A stretch of 53,850 nucleotides of DNA from Mariniblastus sp. (GCA_011523945.1 WTFU01000200.1:1-53850); one strand, 5' to 3'; positions 17,415-28,044 are shown, counted from the stretch's first letter. The notes: generated by a model from the letters alone, not told the origin. Numbers and translations: made by a program.

Positions 17415-17713
17415 AAAAGGTGGAGGATTAATTTGCCACAGAGGTTTAAAGACGACCCATCATATTATCAGAATCACTTCACATCGCCTACCAACCGCAC
17501 TGAAGAATGCCCTGTTCCAGAAGTAGAAGATTGGCTCGCCTCTTCCACGCTCAAGGGGCCCGATTCAGGCTCTTCGACCTGGAATTTGATTTCCAAGGAG
17601 GCCATGCGAAGACGCTTCCATTTTGTTAACATATCGACCTTGAAACTGACAAACTTATCCACGGCGACTCTCCTCTGGAATTCGCCAAAACGCGACGCGT
17701 CAAAGGAAACATC

Positions 17714-20557
17714 GTGCCGAAGTACAATCCAGCCGAGATCGAACCCCGTTGGCAAAGATTTTGGGATGAAAACAAAACCTTCAGGACTCCAACAGACGTC
17801 ACCGGCGAGAAATTGTACGCTTTGGATATGTTCCCCTATCCGAGTGGAGAAGGGCTGCATGTTGGTCACCCCGAAGGCTACACAGCAACCGACATTGTAT
17901 CCCGACATGCTCGGATGATTGGTAAAACAGTTTTGCACCCCATGGGTTTCGATGCTTTTGGATTGCCTGCCGAAGAACATGCGATCAAGCACAATGCTTC
18001 GCCTCGCGAATTTACTGAGAAAAATATCAATACCTTTGTGCGCCAGCTAAAAGATCTCGGTTTTAGCTACGATTGGGACCGCCAAATATCGACAACGGAC
18101 GTCGATTATTTTAAGTGGACGCAGTGGATCTTCTTAGTTCTCTTTGACACATGGTTCGATGCCGACCAGCAAATAGGCCGTCCCATCAGCGAATTGCCCA
18201 TTCCGGCCGAAATCAGTGAAGCGGGAGAAGACGCGGTACGGAAGTATCAGGACGAATTCAGGCTTGCCTTTGAATCCCATGCTCCGGTCAATTGGTGTCC
18301 GGCCCTGGGAACCGTGCTCGCTAACGAAGAAGTCGTCGACGGACTTTCCGACGTTGGTAATCACCCGGTACAACGAATGCCCTTACGACAATGGATGCTT
18401 CGTATCACGGCGTACGCCGATCGCCTGGAAAGCGATCTCGATGCCGTCGACTGGCCGGAAGGAATTAAAAAACTTCAATGTGATTGGATCGGTCGCAGCA
18501 CTGGCGCGGAAGTCGACTTTTTCATTGGTGATGAAGATCAATTTGAAAACTGGAAGAACGCCCGAACGGAAACAGGATTCCCACGAACCCTTCCAACGGA
18601 TGCCCTTCGAGTTTACACGACTCGCCCTGACACTCTTTACGGCGCGACCTATATGGTTATTGCACCGGAACATGGTGCCGTTGAAGCGTTGACAACCGTT
18701 GAACAGGGACCGACTGTCAAGAAATATTGCGACGACGCGGCCATGAAAAGCGACCGCGATCGACAGGATGACCGAACAAAAAAATCAGGCGTCTTTACCG
18801 GCAGCTATGCGATCAACCCGATTAACGGGCAACCCGTACCCATCTGGGTGGCGGACTATGTGTTAGCAAGCTACGGAACTGGCGCCATTATGGCCGTGCC
18901 GGCACACGATGCTCGCGACTTTGAGTTTGCCAAAACTTATGACCTGCCAATTATTGCCGTCGTGAAACCTCCTGCAAAAGCCGAGATTGATTTGGAACAA
19001 TTGACGGCAGGAGAGGTTTGTTTCGGTGGCATTGGAACGGCAATTAACTCGGAATCCTTTGACGGCCTTCCAACTGAAGAATTTAAGATCAAGATTATCA
19101 AATCGCTCGATAGCACCTCGGTTGGCCGTTCCGCAGTCAATTACAAACTACGTGACTGGCTGTTCAGTCGTCAGCGATTCTGGGGCGAGCCGTTTCCAAT
19201 TCTGCACGAACTCGATGAGGCCGGAAATCGCACCGGTATCATGCGACCAGTTCCCCTGGAAAGCCTTCCGGTTGACCTACCTTTCGTGGAAGATTTTCAA
19301 CCGCACGGTCGCCCCGAACCACCGCTTGAGAAAGCCGATGACGATTGGCTGTTTCCCGTCATCGATGGAAAAAAATACAAACGTGAAACAAATACCATGC
19401 CACAATGGGCAGGTTCATGCTGGTACTACCTTAGGTTTATTGATCCCAAGAACGAATCAGCGTTCATAGATCCAGAACTTGAAAAACAATGGATGCCCGT
19501 TGATCTTTACATTGGTGGAGCCGAACACGCAGTTCTCCATTTACTTTACGCAAGATTTTGGCACAAAGTCCTCTTCGATCGCGGATACCTTTCGACGCCT
19601 GAACCCTTTAAAAAATTGGTCAATCAGGGAATGATTCTTGGCGATGTCGAGTTCACAGCTTTCCGGGACACGGACGAACAATGGGTAAGCGCAGAGTTGA
19701 CCTGCGAAAATGACGACCGCAAAACCGTCCTACAATCAACGGGAGAAGAATTACACGTCGTCAAGCTCGACCCGGAGCAGGCTGAGAAAGAAAAAAATGG
19801 AGACCATTTCGTCTTGAAGTCGGATCCAAAAATTCGTGTCGACAGTCGCGCTTACAAGATGTCCAAAAGCCGCGGAAACGTCGTCAATCCTGATGTTATC
19901 ATTGCCGAATACGGCGCGGATTCACTACGACTTTATGAAATGTTCATGGGACCGCTACACCAATCGAAACCATGGAGCATGGCGGGGGTAAACGGTGTGC
20001 GCAACTTCCTCGATCGAGTCTGGCGAATGTTAGTCGACGAAAAGGCGGAAGAACTAGTACTGAGTTCCGCCGTTGGTGATCATGCTCCTACCGATGAACA
20101 AACGAGGATGCTTCATAAAACAATCAAGGCAGTTTCCAGTGACATTGAAACCTTAGGCTTCAATACAGCAATTTCAAGAATGATGGAGTTTGTCAATTTC
20201 TTTACGAAACAATCCGAGCGCCCCAAGTCATTGATGGAGCCGTTTATCTTGTTGCTATCTCCATTTGCACCGCATCTCACAGAAGAACTATGGAAACTTT
20301 TGGGAAACAATTCAAGCCTCGCTTACGAGCCATGGCCAAAGTTTGACGAGGCGCTAACGGTCGATGCCCTCGTTGAAATTCCCATTCAGATTATGGGAAA
20401 AATCAAAACGAAGATTAGCATTGAGCGAGGAAAGTCAAAACAAGAACTCGAAGCAATCGCACTTCAAGATCCAAAAATCGTCACACTTCTCGAAGGCCTA
20501 ACCGTCCGAAAAGTCATCGCAGTTCCAGATAAGCTGGTGAACATCGTCGCCAACTAA
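17714..20557 (+). CDS. leuS: Leucyl-tRNA synthetase
   Basis: A 947-residue class I synthetase that charges tRNA-Leu. The HIGH motif is HVGH (49-52) and the KMSKS motif is intact at about 715-719. The CP1 editing domain is present ([15 protein letters not shown] and [15 protein letters not shown]). It is about 85 residues longer than the E. coli enzyme as I remember it. The extra length sits partly in an insertion before [18 protein letters not shown] (about 155-195) and partly in a longer leucine-specific segment just before KMSKS. The start is GTG with AAAGGAA upstream; no ATG lies nearby in frame. It ends 57 bp before mutY on the same strand. Confidence 0.96.
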   Translation: MPKYNPAEIEPRWQRFWDENKTFRTPTDVTGEKLYALDMFPYPSGEGLHVGHPEGYTATDIVSRHARMIGKTVLHPMGFDAFGLPAEEHAIKHNASPREFTEKNINTFVRQLKDLGFSYDWDRQISTTDVDYFKWTQWIFLVLFDTWFDADQQIGRPISELPIPAEISEAGEDAVRKYQDEFRLAFESHAPVNWCPALGTVLANEEVVDGLSDVGNHPVQRMPLRQWMLRITAYADRLESDLDAVDWPEGIKKLQCDWIGRSTGAEVDFFIGDEDQFENWKNARTETGFPRTLPTDALRVYTTRPDTLYGATYMVIAPEHGAVEALTTVEQGPTVKKYCDDAAMKSDRDRQDDRTKKSGVFTGSYAINPINGQPVPIWVADYVLASYGTGAIMAVPAHDARDFEFAKTYDLPIIAVVKPPAKAEIDLEQLTAGEVCFGGIGTAINSESFDGLPTEEFKIKIIKSLDSTSVGRSAVNYKLRDWLFSRQRFWGEPFPILHELDEAGNRTGIMRPVPLESLPVDLPFVEDFQPHGRPEPPLEKADDDWLFPVIDGKKYKRETNTMPQWAGSCWYYLRFIDPKNESAFIDPELEKQWMPVDLYIGGAEHAVLHLLYARFWHKVLFDRGYLSTPEPFKKLVNQGMILGDVEFTAFRDTDEQWVSAELTCENDDRKTVLQSTGEELHVVKLDPEQAEKEKNGDHFVLKSDPKIRVDSRAYKMSKSRGNVVNPDVIIAEYGADSLRLYEMFMGPLHQSKPWSMAGVNGVRNFLDRVWRMLVDEKAEELVLSSAVGDHAPTDEQTRMLHKTIKAVSSDIETLGFNTAISRMMEFVNFFTKQSERPKSLMEPFILLLSPFAPHLTEELWKLLGNNSSLAYEPWPKFDEALTVDALVEIPIQIMGKIKTKISIERGKSKQELEAIALQDPKIVTLLEGLTVRKVIAVPDKLVNIVAN

Positions 20558-20614
20558 AAATCAAATGTGCCTCTTTTTTGATGGACGCCTACCGTTTGGA
20601 GGAACGCGATTTTC

Positions 20615-21697
20615 ATGTACGACACGAAATGGAAATCTAATTTTCGGCGCAAACTACTGCGATGGTTCGACGACCATCAGCGTGACCTACCGTGGCGAGA
20701 ACACAAAACTCCGTATCGAATCTGGATCAGCGAAATCATGCTGCAACAGACTCAGGTCGCAACCGTCATTGATTACTTCAATCGATTCACCAAACGCTTC
20801 CCGACTGTTTCAACATTAGCTCAAGCCAAACAGGAGGAGGTCCTAAAACTCTGGGAGGGACTTGGTTATTACCGACGAGCTCGACAAATGCATGCGGCCG
20901 CTCAGATAATCGTCGAGCAACACAACGGGAAATTCCCCACAGATTTCGAAAGCGTCTTAGCACTGCCCGGCATTGGTCGTTACACCGCGGGGGCAATCCT
21001 CTCGATCGCTCTTGATCAACAGCTGCCAATTTTGGAAGGCAACACAATCCGTTTGTTTGCCCGCCTGATGACAATGCAAGCTGATCCGCGAACTACTAAC
21101 AACCAGAAGGCCTTATGGGAATTTTCGGAATCGCTACTACCAAGAAAGCGGTGCGGCGACTTCAATCAGGCTTTGATGGAACTTGGCAGCCAAATCTGCA
21201 ATCCTAAGCGTCCTAAATGTCTGGTTTGCCCCGTCAACAATCTCTGCATGACTTCGGTCAAAGGACTTCAGGAGCAAATCCCGGTCGCCTCCCCCAAAGT
21301 CAAATATGAAGATCTTTTGGAAGCCGCCATCGTGATCTATAAACAAGAGCAAATTCTGATCCGGCAATGCGGTCCTGGAGAACGCTGGGAAGGCCTCTGG
21401 GATTTTCCCCGCTACACGCTTACTCAAGAGACTGAATCAGAAACCCACGCTCAGATTTTGCTAAATCAACTCAAAAAAGAAACCGGACTCGCAGCCGAGT
21501 TAAGCGGACCGCTTTTTCAAATGAAACATGCGGTCACCCGATACCGAATCACCTTGCAGTGCTGGAAGGGAGCCGGTGTCACAGGGCGACTCAAAAAAAC
21601 ACAAACTCCCACTCGCTGGGCAACGCTTGGTGAAATTGAGAAAATGCCGATGAGTGTTTCCGGGCGAAAGATTGCTCGTAAACTCAAGCGCCTCTAA
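20615..21697 (+). CDS. mutY: A/G-specific adenine glycosylase with Glu at the catalytic-Asp position
   Basis: A 360-residue DNA repair enzyme that removes adenine mispaired with 8-oxoguanine. Seen: catalytic Glu40 in SEIMLQQTQV, the helix-hairpin-helix LPGIGRYTAGAI (118-129), the [4Fe-4S] ligands C-x6-C-x2-C-x5-C in CNPKRPKCLVCPVNNLC, and a C-terminal Nudix-like 8-oxoG reader with HAVTRYRITL. At the site of the catalytic Asp (Asp138 in E. coli, in ILDGN) this protein has Glu141 (ILEGN), a conservative but notable change. The ATG has GGAGGAA about 11 nt upstream. It follows leuS closely and may be co-transcribed. Family call is certain; full activity is not. Confidence 0.94.
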   Translation: MYDTKWKSNFRRKLLRWFDDHQRDLPWREHKTPYRIWISEIMLQQTQVATVIDYFNRFTKRFPTVSTLAQAKQEEVLKLWEGLGYYRRARQMHAAAQIIVEQHNGKFPTDFESVLALPGIGRYTAGAILSIALDQQLPILEGNTIRLFARLMTMQADPRTTNNQKALWEFSESLLPRKRCGDFNQALMELGSQICNPKRPKCLVCPVNNLCMTSVKGLQEQIPVASPKVKYEDLLEAAIVIYKQEQILIRQCGPGERWEGLWDFPRYTLTQETESETHAQILLNQLKKETGLAAELSGPLFQMKHAVTRYRITLQCWKGAGVTGRLKKTQTPTRWATLGEIEKMPMSVSGRKIARKLKRL

Positions 21698-21700
21698 AGA

Positions 21701-21716
21701 TCGGCTTTCATGCCGA
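21701..21716. terminator. Weak hairpin between convergent genes
   Basis: A 5-bp stem, TCGGC (21701-21705) with GCCGA (21712-21716), and a 6-nt loop lie just after the mutY stop. There is no good U-tract on either side, so it is at most a weak terminator. Confidence 0.3.
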
Positions 21717-21741
21717 CAATTTAAATAGAACCGGGTACGCT

Positions 21742-22518
21742 CTAGGGTTCGACGATCGGTTTCAGGCTCATCCCGCCGCTTGCCCGAATATTAACACGGT
21801 AGGTTTTGCCCTCGATAGGTTTGACATAACTTGTTTGCCCCTGACTCGTGCGAATCCCCAATTCATCCTGCAATTGAGGGTCGTTGCAGACCTTCCAAAA
21901 ATCAGCCCAAATCTGTTGCTCAAAATCTCGCTTGGTAGAATCGTTATAGATTCCGGGCGGTGAATGGTCTCGAGATTCAACATCTAAACTCTGAGCATCC
22001 TTTGGAGTTTCTGCATCGCCGTAAATACTCTTAAAAACAAACAATGACGCCGCACGAAGTTCATCGGCGCTTTCGACATACTGGTCTTCAAAAGTTGCAA
22101 TCCAGCCGTCGATGTACAACTTCTCTCCTTTGATAAGGTACTGTCGCGCAGCTGCAACGGGGCGATCATTCGAATCCACTTCTTCAAAGCTTACTTCCAT
22201 AAACGGCTCACCGAATTCATCGAACCCTTTCTCCAGAACCGTCACATTGGCAAGCCGGCGATCTACTTTCAGTAACTTCATTGAAGTCTCAAGTCGATGC
22301 ACGCGATCTTCGGCCTCTGTTAATCTGAAAGACTGTTGCTGATATTTCGCTTCCAATTCTTTTAGCTCAGCGGCGGCTCGCTGTGCATCGTGACTTGGTT
22401 TAACGTAATTGTTATAGCCGAAGTATCCACCGTAGCCGATCACGCTGCATGCTCCCAGCATCATTGCCGTTCTCACAGCGCTATTAATCGTCTTCACGTT
22501 GTTCATGATATCAGGCAT
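21742..22518 (-). CDS. Membrane-anchored coiled-coil protein of unknown function
   Basis: A 258-residue protein I cannot name. It has one N-terminal membrane segment (about 17-38, AMMLGACSVIGYGGYFGYNN). A predicted coiled coil follows (about 45-85, QRAAAELKELEAKYQQQ, then LTEAEDRVHRLETSMKLL). The C-terminal mixed domain (about 90-258) includes VDRRLANVTVLEKGFDE, FEDQYVESADELRAA and a terminal YRVNIRASGGMSL. The topology suggests an inner-membrane anchor with the coil and domain in the periplasm, though orientation is uncertain. The first ATG is used; a second Met four residues later is also possible. No neighbour hints at a pathway. Confidence 0.6.
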   Translation of the reverse strand: MPDIMNNVKTINSAVRTAMMLGACSVIGYGGYFGYNNYVKPSHDAQRAAAELKELEAKYQQQSFRLTEAEDRVHRLETSMKLLKVDRRLANVTVLEKGFDEFGEPFMEVSFEEVDSNDRPVAAARQYLIKGEKLYIDGWIATFEDQYVESADELRAASLFVFKSIYGDAETPKDAQSLDVESRDHSPPGIYNDSTKRDFEQQIWADFWKVCNDPQLQDELGIRTSQGQTSYVKPIEGKTYRVNIRASGGMSLKPIVEP

Positions 22519-22790
22519 GTCTTGCTCAATTCGTTAAACCCACGGACTCCACATTCAAGCTTTGCTGAGTAGTTAAAGCTCACTTTTTTGATCGACCGCA
22601 TCCGCTCAAGATACCGGAAATTCTCCGCAGACGCATAAACGCGTTCAAATCATCAGGATCGGCACATCAAAAGTCTGGACTAACGCTGTTCGTCTTTCGC
22701 AGAAATCTCTTGGCATAATTTGGTAATTTCAGAAAACCAAATATGAAATAACACAGAAAATTCGACACAACCTGAGTAAAACGACGAAAT

Positions 22791-23594
22791 TTAAGAGGCC
22801 AACTGATCACCCATCAGTGATTTCACTGCCATCGCAACGTCATCGGATCGCATCAACGACTCACCAACGAGAATCGCGTCGACGGAGTTATCTCGCATTA
22901 ACTGCACGTCTTGATTAGTGAAAATTCCACTTTCACTGACCATTGCGATATCCCGGGGCAACGACTCTCTCACTTCAATTGAATGCATCAAATCAATTTC
23001 AAACGTATTTAAATCTCGGTTATTCACACCAACGAGTTTGGGATGACACGCGAGTACCGCGGGAATATTTTTTTTATCATAAAGCTCGACGAGTGCCGTC
23101 ATGCCAAGCGACTCAATCATTTGATGAAGCTCAACCAAACGATCTGGAGCCAAACATTCGGCGATCAACAAAACTCCGTCAGCCCCCGCAACCCTTGCCT
23201 CGAGCACCTGGTATTCATCGAGGATAAAATCTTTTCTAAGTAATGGGATGGAAACCGCTTTCCGAATGCTAATTAAATACTCAAGACGACCCTGAAAAAA
23301 ATGCTCATCGGTTAGAACACTTATGCAAGCCGCACCACTACGTGCATAGGTTTTTGCAATCATCACGGGATCGAAATCTTCACGAATCACCCCCTTGGAA
23401 GGACTCGCCTTTTTCACTTCCGCAATTAAGCTGACACGATCTTGCTGGGCTCCTGCCGTTAACGCCGAGCAGAAATCCAGCGGAGGCGGCACTTCGGAAA
23501 GGCGAGCTTCCAATTCGACTCTGGGAATGCGATGTTTGGCAGCTTCGATCTCACCCCGTTTATGACGGACAATTTTTTCGAGGATAGAACTCAC
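22791..23594 (-). CDS. trpC: Indole-3-glycerol phosphate synthase
   Basis: A 267-residue TIM-barrel enzyme of tryptophan synthesis that closes the indole ring of CdRP to give indole-3-glycerol phosphate. Signatures: SLIAEVKKASPSKGVI (catalytic Lys and phosphate loop), PLLRKDFILDEYQV (catalytic Lys), GVLLIAECL, LVGVNNRDL, and the phosphate-binding SESGI and AILVGESLM. It is monofunctional, with no fused PRAI domain. The start is GTG at 23594; an ATG just upstream is out of frame. It stands alone, so the trp genes are dispersed here, as is common in planctomycetes. Confidence 0.96.
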   Translation of the reverse strand: MSSILEKIVRHKRGEIEAAKHRIPRVELEARLSEVPPPLDFCSALTAGAQQDRVSLIAEVKKASPSKGVIREDFDPVMIAKTYARSGAACISVLTDEHFFQGRLEYLISIRKAVSIPLLRKDFILDEYQVLEARVAGADGVLLIAECLAPDRLVELHQMIESLGMTALVELYDKKNIPAVLACHPKLVGVNNRDLNTFEIDLMHSIEVRESLPRDIAMVSESGIFTNQDVQLMRDNSVDAILVGESLMRSDDVAMAVKSLMGDQLAS

Positions 23595-24020
23595 GTCATA
23601 ACTTTCTAGCGGCAGGGCTCGAATTAATATTAAGGATTAAAGTTGATCCATCTTGGACAATCGGTACCTTCTCACTCCCGAACTGCCCACAAGCGGCGAA
23701 CGGCCTAGGAAACTTGGACTTTCCAACAATCGAAAATCTGACAATTCATCCCGGATCAACTTATCCAATAATACCATCGAGCGATAGCGGTTCAATTATG
23801 AACACAAATTCCAACCAGTTTGCCATTAAAATTGCTTCAGCTATCGAATCTTTTCCTAGTCGAACGAATTCGAAAAAACCATTCCCTCGCCTTGCCAAGC
23901 TTCAGGAAAAGGAACGACGCAGTTGACCCTCAATCCGTTTCAGCTAAAACAACGGATTAAGAAATTCGACCGTACTACGTCGTTGAATCCGAGAGTCTCA
24001 CCAAGACTTTTGCTCTCAAA
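23595..24020. other. Intergenic region between trpC and rdgB
   Basis: About 425 bases between divergent genes, so promoters for both are expected. A 70-codon frame at 23714-23926 has a low-complexity Ser/Asn/Pro product with no family resemblance. I do not annotate it as a gene. Confidence 0.4.
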
Positions 24021-24656
24021 ATGGATCTAAAAATGTCTAATTTTCAAATGGTTCTGGGAACGGGAAACGCGAAAAAAAAAGCGGAACTTGAGCGTTTACT
24101 TGCCCCCTATCCTCAAATTCAACTCACTTCGCTGGCTGACTACCCTACCTCCCTGGAAGTCGAAGAAACCGGTACCACCTTTGCTGAAAACGCAGAGCTA
24201 AAAGCATCCGTCCAAGCCCGCCACCTCAATCGGTGGGTTTTAGCCGAAGATAGCGGGATCAGCGTCGATGCGCTCAACGGAGCGCCTGGAATTTACTCGG
24301 CAAGATTTTCAGGCGAACAGGCCACCGATGCGTCCAACAATGCTCTGCTGTTAGAAAAATTATCCGATGTTCCAAGTAAAAAGAGAACCGCTTTCTATAC
24401 TTGCCACATGGCCCTCTCCGATCCCCACGGCAACATTCACATTCGCTGCGAGGACCAATGCCACGGTCGAGTTCTTACCGAAGGCAGAGGAACCGGCGGT
24501 TTCGGATACGACCCGCTTTTTGAAATTCCGGAATACCATGCGACTTTTGGCGAACTGGGAACTTCCGTCAAATCAGTCCTAAGCCATCGCGCGCGAGCCA
24601 ATCGAAAATTTGTACCATTACTATTGGCACTTATCGCGTCATTGAAAAATTTATAA
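24021..24656 (+). CDS. rdgB: XTP/dITP diphosphatase (RdgB/HAM1 family)
   Basis: A 211-residue house-cleaning pyrophosphatase that hydrolyses non-canonical purine nucleotides (dITP, XTP) to monophosphates and keeps them out of DNA. Motifs: the N-terminal GTGNAKKKAELERLL (S/T-GN-x2-K), the metal-binding LAEDSGISVDALNGAPGIYSARF (split as AEDSGISVDAL and GAPGIYSARFSGE), GFGYDPLFEIPEY and the C-terminal LSHRARA. Two in-frame ATGs (24021 and 24033) are possible. Neither has a clear ribosome site; the second gives the usual short N-terminus. It is a single gene. Confidence 0.94.
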   Translation: MDLKMSNFQMVLGTGNAKKKAELERLLAPYPQIQLTSLADYPTSLEVEETGTTFAENAELKASVQARHLNRWVLAEDSGISVDALNGAPGIYSARFSGEQATDASNNALLLEKLSDVPSKKRTAFYTCHMALSDPHGNIHIRCEDQCHGRVLTEGRGTGGFGYDPLFEIPEYHATFGELGTSVKSVLSHRARANRKFVPLLLALIASLKNL

Positions 24657-24713
24657 TTGAAGAATCAATTGTCAAAGACTCAGTTGCTCTCCGCTTGCGC
24701 CTGAAGTCAGCAG

Positions 24714-25034
24714 TTATCTCATGTTGGTATTCACGCTTTCAGCTTTTTGGATGTAGACTGGATCTCGGGTACCTTCAAACGCCCGCTGATAGGTCACACT
24801 CAGCGCCGCTGCATTGAAATCATCCGGCTCGAGCTCGTAAGCCTTTTCCGCATGAGCCACAGATTTATCATGTGCCTCAAGCTTGTGATAGAGAACCGAA
24901 AGAGCCAAATGGGCGCGAACAAAGTTTTCGTCCAAAGCAAGAATTTCGATATTCTTCGCAATCGCCTCTTCGTTTTTTCCATCATTCTTTAATTGTTCAG
25001 CAACCTTCTCGATCGCGAGTATCTCGGGCGTCAT
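24714..25034 (-). CDS. Small tetratricopeptide-repeat protein
   Basis: A 106-residue soluble protein made almost entirely of TPR-like helical pairs. One repeat covers about 8-35 (AEQLKNDGKNEEAIAKNIEIL), read here as LKNDGKNEEAIAKNIEIL. The next is FVRAHLALSVLYHKLEAHDKS at about 38-60, and the third HAEKAYELEPDDFNAA follows. The spacing of Gly/Ala/Tyr residues fits TPR. The start has a good AGGAG about 6-9 nt upstream. Such proteins act as protein-binding adaptors. It sits downstream of, and convergent to, rdgB, which gives no clue to its partner. Confidence 0.8.
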   Translation of the reverse strand: MTPEILAIEKVAEQLKNDGKNEEAIAKNIEILALDENFVRAHLALSVLYHKLEAHDKSVAHAEKAYELEPDDFNAAALSVTYQRAFEGTRDPVYIQKAESVNTNMR

Positions 25035-25237
25035 CTGATGCTCCTAATTCTATTATCTATTGTGTAAATTTTCTAAACTAAAGATCTCTAGCCCAAGTCC
25101 ATTGCGTCGCATTCGACTGAATTTCCAGCAAGACGACTGTCTAATCGCGGACCGCCTCGAACTCGAGGAGCAGCTGATTCAATCCTGTCATTAACTGCCA
25201 ATACGCATTTCCTGTCAACGGCTAAAGTTGCAAGAGC

Positions 25238-25274
25238 AAAAAAATGGCGGGAGCCCGAAAGAACCCCCGCCATT
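25238..25274 (-). terminator. Intrinsic terminator downstream of ppdK
   Basis: A 9-bp stem, AATGGCGGG (25243-25251) with CCCGCCATT (25266-25274), has a 14-nt loop. On the minus strand it is followed by a T7 run (A7 at 25238-25244 on the plus strand). It lies about 30 bp past the ppdK stop. Confidence 0.85.
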
Positions 25275-25302
25275 CAAAATTCAAAATAAACCCCGAAGAA
25301 GC

Positions 25303-28044
25303 CTAACCTTCAATTGCAGCTTGTGCTGCGGCAAGCCGGGCGATCGGAACTCGGTAAGGGGAACAGCTGACATAATTCAAACCAGCCCGAACGCAGAACT
25401 TGACCGAACTTGGCTCACCGCCATGCTCTCCACAAATTCCACACTTGAGTGATGGTCGAGTCTGCCGGCCTTTTTGAACTGCCATTTCAACCAACTGTCC
25501 AACGCCACTTTCATCGATTTGAGCAAATGGATCGACATCCAGCATTTTCTTCTCAAGATAGTCAGGCAGGAATGTCCCGATGTCATCACGACTGTAACCA
25601 AATGTCATTTGAGTCAAATCGTTGGTTCCAAAGCTAAAGAATTCAGCAGATTCAGCAACCTGATCTGCCGTCAACGCAGCTCGTGGAATCTCAATCATTG
25701 TTCCAACCAAGTACTTCACATCACAACCCTGCTTCTCGATGATCGCATCCGCCACGCGACGAACGATTTTCTCTAGGTAATCAAGTTCAGCTTTGGTTCC
25801 AATCAACGGAATCATGATCTCAGGAAGTACTTTTATACCTTTCTTCGTCATCTTACAGGCAGCTTCGATAATCGCCTGAGTCTGCATTTCGCAAAGAATT
25901 GGGAAAGTGATACTCAGTCGACACCCTCGGTGACCAAGCATCGGGTTAAACTCATGCAACGCAGCAACCCGCTCTTTTATTTTGGACAGCGGCACACCGA
26001 TTTCTTTGGCCATCTTTTTCATATCAGCCTCAGTGTGAGGCAAGAACTCGTGCAGAGGCGGATCAAGCAATCGCACGGTGACTGGCTTGCCATTCATCGC
26101 CTTGAAAATTCCCTCAAAGTCTTTTCGCTGATGAGGAAGCAATTTTTTAATCGCGGCATTCCGATCTTTTTCCGTCTCAGCAAGGATAAAGCGACGAACG
26201 TCAGTAATTCGATCACCCTCAAAGAACATGTGCTCTGTTCGGCACAGCCCGATTCCCTCGGCGCCAAAAGCAATCGCTGCTGCCGAATCCGCTGGAGAAT
26301 CCGCGTTGGTTCGCACATTGATTTTGCGATACTTGTCAGACCATTCGGAAACGGTCTGATACATCTTGAAAATCCAATGCTTTTGAGCCTTCTTATTTCC
26401 CTCAACCAACGCTGCTACGACTGGCGAAGATTCGTTCGCGATTTCACCTTCGTAGACCTTACCGGTCGAACCGTTAAGCGAAATCTTATCACCAGCCTTG
26501 AAAGTCTTTCCGCCGACTGAGACCGCACCTTTTTTGTAGTCGATCTTCAGGTCACCTGCTCCACATATGCAGCACTTTCCCCAGCCACGAGCAACAACCG
26601 CAGCGTGCGAGGTCATTCCACCGGTGCTGGTAAGAATACCTGCGGCAGCGCCCATTCCACCAACGTCTTCGGGAGACGTCTCATGGCGAACAAGAATCAG
26701 ATTCTTTTCAGGGTGTTTCTTTTTAATTTCTTCAGCTTTGTGAGAATCAAAAACGATTTCGCCATAAGCCGCACCCGGGCCAGCCGGCAAACCAGTTACG
26801 AAAGGAGTCTTTTTTGCTTCTTCTTTAGCGTCGAAGATCGGAAACAGAAGTTGCTCCAAATCGCTTCCGGTAACAGTCATTAAAGCCGTTTTTGGATTCA
26901 ACAACTTGGGCTGTTTCTCGCCAGTGATGACATCCTCACCGGTTGCCATTTCGACGGCCCAACGCACACCTGCAATACCCACTCGCTTAGCGTTACGAGT
27001 CTGCAACATGTAAAGCTTGCCTTGCTGAATTGTGAATTCAACGTCTTGCGGATACTTATAATGCTTTTCAAGCATTTTCATTGTCTTGAGCAACTGAGCT
27101 CCCGCCTTGACCAAACCCTTATCCGACTCGCCGGCCAATTCATCCAGGTTTTTCGGAGTTCGAATACCTGCAACAACATCTTCGCCCTGAGCGTTAACCA
27201 GATATTCGCCCATCGGCTTGGCTTCACCAGTGGAACCATCACGGGTAAAGGCAACACCCGTTGCACAATCATCACCCATGTTGCCAAATACCATTGTCTG
27301 AACGTTAACCGCAGTCCCGATCAATCCAGTAATCTTATTAAGGATACGATACTTGACCGCTCGCTCAGTTTGCCATGAATCAAAAACAGCGTTGATTGAA
27401 TACTCAAGCTGCTTCATCGGATCCTGTGGAAAATCTTCTTTAACGTGTTTTTTGTAGATTTTCTTGTAGTCACCAACAAGCTCTTCAAGCTGCTCCGCCG
27501 TCAGATCTGTATCCTGCTTGGCTTTATACTTTTTCTTGATCGCCGAAAGAGCTTCTTCAAAATGATGATGCTCAAGGGTAGACGACGGCCCCATCACAAC
27601 GTCGCCAAACATATCGATGAAACGACGATAGCAATCCCAGCCTGCCCGCGGATTGCCAGTCACATCAATGAAACCTTGAACTGATTTGTCATTCATTCCC
27701 AAGTTCAAGACCGTGTCCATCATACCCGGCATAGATTGGGCAGCACCGGAACGGACGGAAACCAAAAGGGGATTCTTTGCCGCTCCAAGCTTTTTACCCT
27801 CAAGCTTCTCAAGTTTGGCCAACTCTTTCTTGACCTGCTGCATCATCTCTTTAGGGTAAGCACCTCGCTTCTCATAAATACCGCAAGCTTCTGTTGAAAC
27901 AGTAAAGCCTGGAGGCACAGGAACGCCCGCGTTGGACATTTCTGCGAGGTTGGCACCCTTACCACCGAGAAGCTCTCGCATCGTGCGATCTCCATCGGTC
28001 ATCTGCTTGCCGCCACCGTAAAAATAAACGTATTTCTTTGCCAT
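25303..28044 (-). CDS. ppdK: Pyruvate, phosphate dikinase
   Basis: A 913-residue enzyme that interconverts pyruvate + ATP + Pi with PEP + AMP + PPi, linking glycolysis and gluconeogenesis. Domains in order: an N-terminal ATP-grasp nucleotide domain (LLGGKGANLAEMSNAGVPVPPGF); a central phosphohistidine domain (GGMTSHAAVVARGWGKCCICG, catalytic His about residue 480, read as TSHAAVVARG); and a C-terminal PEP/pyruvate TIM barrel (catalytic Cys in KCGICGEHGGEPS, about 868 on). SFGTNDLTQMTFGYSRDD is also typical. The length agrees with bacterial PPDKs (about 870-900). The ATG at 28044 starts the conserved KKYVYFYGGG. It is monocistronic, with its own terminator. No PPDK regulatory protein is adjacent. 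Confidence 0.96.
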   Translation of the reverse strand: MAKKYVYFYGGGKQMTDGDRTMRELLGGKGANLAEMSNAGVPVPPGFTVSTEACGIYEKRGAYPKEMMQQVKKELAKLEKLEGKKLGAAKNPLLVSVRSGAAQSMPGMMDTVLNLGMNDKSVQGFIDVTGNPRAGWDCYRRFIDMFGDVVMGPSSTLEHHHFEEALSAIKKKYKAKQDTDLTAEQLEELVGDYKKIYKKHVKEDFPQDPMKQLEYSINAVFDSWQTERAVKYRILNKITGLIGTAVNVQTMVFGNMGDDCATGVAFTRDGSTGEAKPMGEYLVNAQGEDVVAGIRTPKNLDELAGESDKGLVKAGAQLLKTMKMLEKHYKYPQDVEFTIQQGKLYMLQTRNAKRVGIAGVRWAVEMATGEDVITGEKQPKLLNPKTALMTVTGSDLEQLLFPIFDAKEEAKKTPFVTGLPAGPGAAYGEIVFDSHKAEEIKKKHPEKNLILVRHETSPEDVGGMGAAAGILTSTGGMTSHAAVVARGWGKCCICGAGDLKIDYKKGAVSVGGKTFKAGDKISLNGSTGKVYEGEIANESSPVVAALVEGNKKAQKHWIFKMYQTVSEWSDKYRKINVRTNADSPADSAAAIAFGAEGIGLCRTEHMFFEGDRITDVRRFILAETEKDRNAAIKKLLPHQRKDFEGIFKAMNGKPVTVRLLDPPLHEFLPHTEADMKKMAKEIGVPLSKIKERVAALHEFNPMLGHRGCRLSITFPILCEMQTQAIIEAACKMTKKGIKVLPEIMIPLIGTKAELDYLEKIVRRVADAIIEKQGCDVKYLVGTMIEIPRAALTADQVAESAEFFSFGTNDLTQMTFGYSRDDIGTFLPDYLEKKMLDVDPFAQIDESGVGQLVEMAVQKGRQTRPSLKCGICGEHGGEPSSVKFCVRAGLNYVSCSPYRVPIARLAAAQAAIEG

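Noticed and set aside
22718..22742. Inverted repeat ATTTGGT...ACCAAAT downstream of trpC as a terminator
   Set aside because: Only seven AT-rich pairs, an 11-nt loop and no U-tract on the minus strand.
23714..23926. 70-codon frame between trpC and rdgB
   Set aside because: Ser/Asn/Pro-rich product with no recognisable features, in a divergent promoter region.
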